DNA from: Streptomyces violens
GTDB taxonomy: Bacteria; Actinomycetota; Actinomycetes; Streptomycetales; Streptomycetaceae
Direction: 5' to 3'
Assembly (NCBI RefSeq): GCF_000717745.1
Contig: NZ_JOBH01000022.1
Span: 37,086 to 101,085 of the forward strand
DNA length: 64,000 nt
How positions within the stretch are numbered: position 1 is the stretch's first letter; the number at the start of each line of letters is the position of its first letter. Below are positions 62,698 through 64,000 of the stretch, piece after piece. Position numbers and translations under genes: made by a program. Below the pieces are notes generated by a model, which was not told where the DNA came from, made no database searches, and saw only the letters and a list, made by a program, of their open reading frames with translations.

Positions 62698-64000
<1,303 letters not shown>

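Overview
The window is high-GC DNA with GTG/TTG starts, ATGA/GTGA stop-start overlaps, a WhiB regulator and F420 biosynthesis genes. It reads as a chromosomal core segment of a Streptomyces or a very close relative. I see no insertion sequences, integrases, tRNA or rRNA genes, CRISPR arrays or phage genes. The first gene (a PLP-dependent decarboxylase-like enzyme) and the last (ahcY) are cut by the window edges.

0-6.6 kb: histidine utilisation. A divergent promoter with an AT-rich palindrome separates the partial decarboxylase from hutU, an M20 amidohydrolase, hutF and hutI. No hutG is seen, and the M20 enzyme may fill that step. 6.6-9.0 kb: a SigB/SigF-type sigma factor, divergent from a STAS anti-sigma antagonist and an RsbW-like anti-sigma kinase, which together form a partner-switching module. 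9.1-13.1 kb: four tightly coupled genes for exported proteins. The two outer proteins share a repeated domain and carry sortase-type tails (LPQTG, LADTG). The two inner ones are single-span membrane proteins. This is the best candidate here for an undescribed surface system.

13.2-27.9 kb: a secreted esterase, a small basic secreted protein, a POT peptide transporter, a two-component system, a GtrA protein, a chagasin-like inhibitor, purK-purE, and two renal-dipeptidase paralogues. The second paralogue has lost nearly all metal ligands. Then come a VOC protein, a CGNR regulator, UDP-glucose dehydrogenase and an acyl-CoA dehydrogenase. 27.9-40.2 kb: envelope glycopolymer attachment, with five LytR-CpsA-Psr (LCP) ligases, a GT2 glycosyltransferase, a hotdog thioesterase, an adenylation-fold fragment protein and a PGRP/amidase_2 protein.

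40.4-64 kb: mannose-1-phosphate guanylyltransferase, an AlkA-like glycosylase, fbiA/fbiB, cysteine dioxygenase preceded by a Cys-rich leader peptide, whiB, a giant membrane GT2 protein coupled to a DUF5719 protein, a degenerate minizincin, a DUF3499 protein, lactate permease, phosphomannomutase, a Trm112-like protein, an SIS isomerase, manA, a CDF transporter, a fructose PTS and ahcY. From memory, the order from GtrA through purK/purE, the acyl-CoA dehydrogenase, LCP, TIGR03089, manC, fbiAB, whiB, DUF3499, the metallopeptidase-like gene, manB, SIS and manA to ahcY matches the Mycobacterium tuberculosis Rv3277-Rv3248c region, so most of the right two-thirds is an ancient actinobacterial block. 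Manose supply (ManA, ManB, ManC), UDP-glucuronate supply, glycosyltransferases and LCP ligases together suggest a shared role in cell-envelope glycans. Most convergent gene ends carry strong perfect hairpins.
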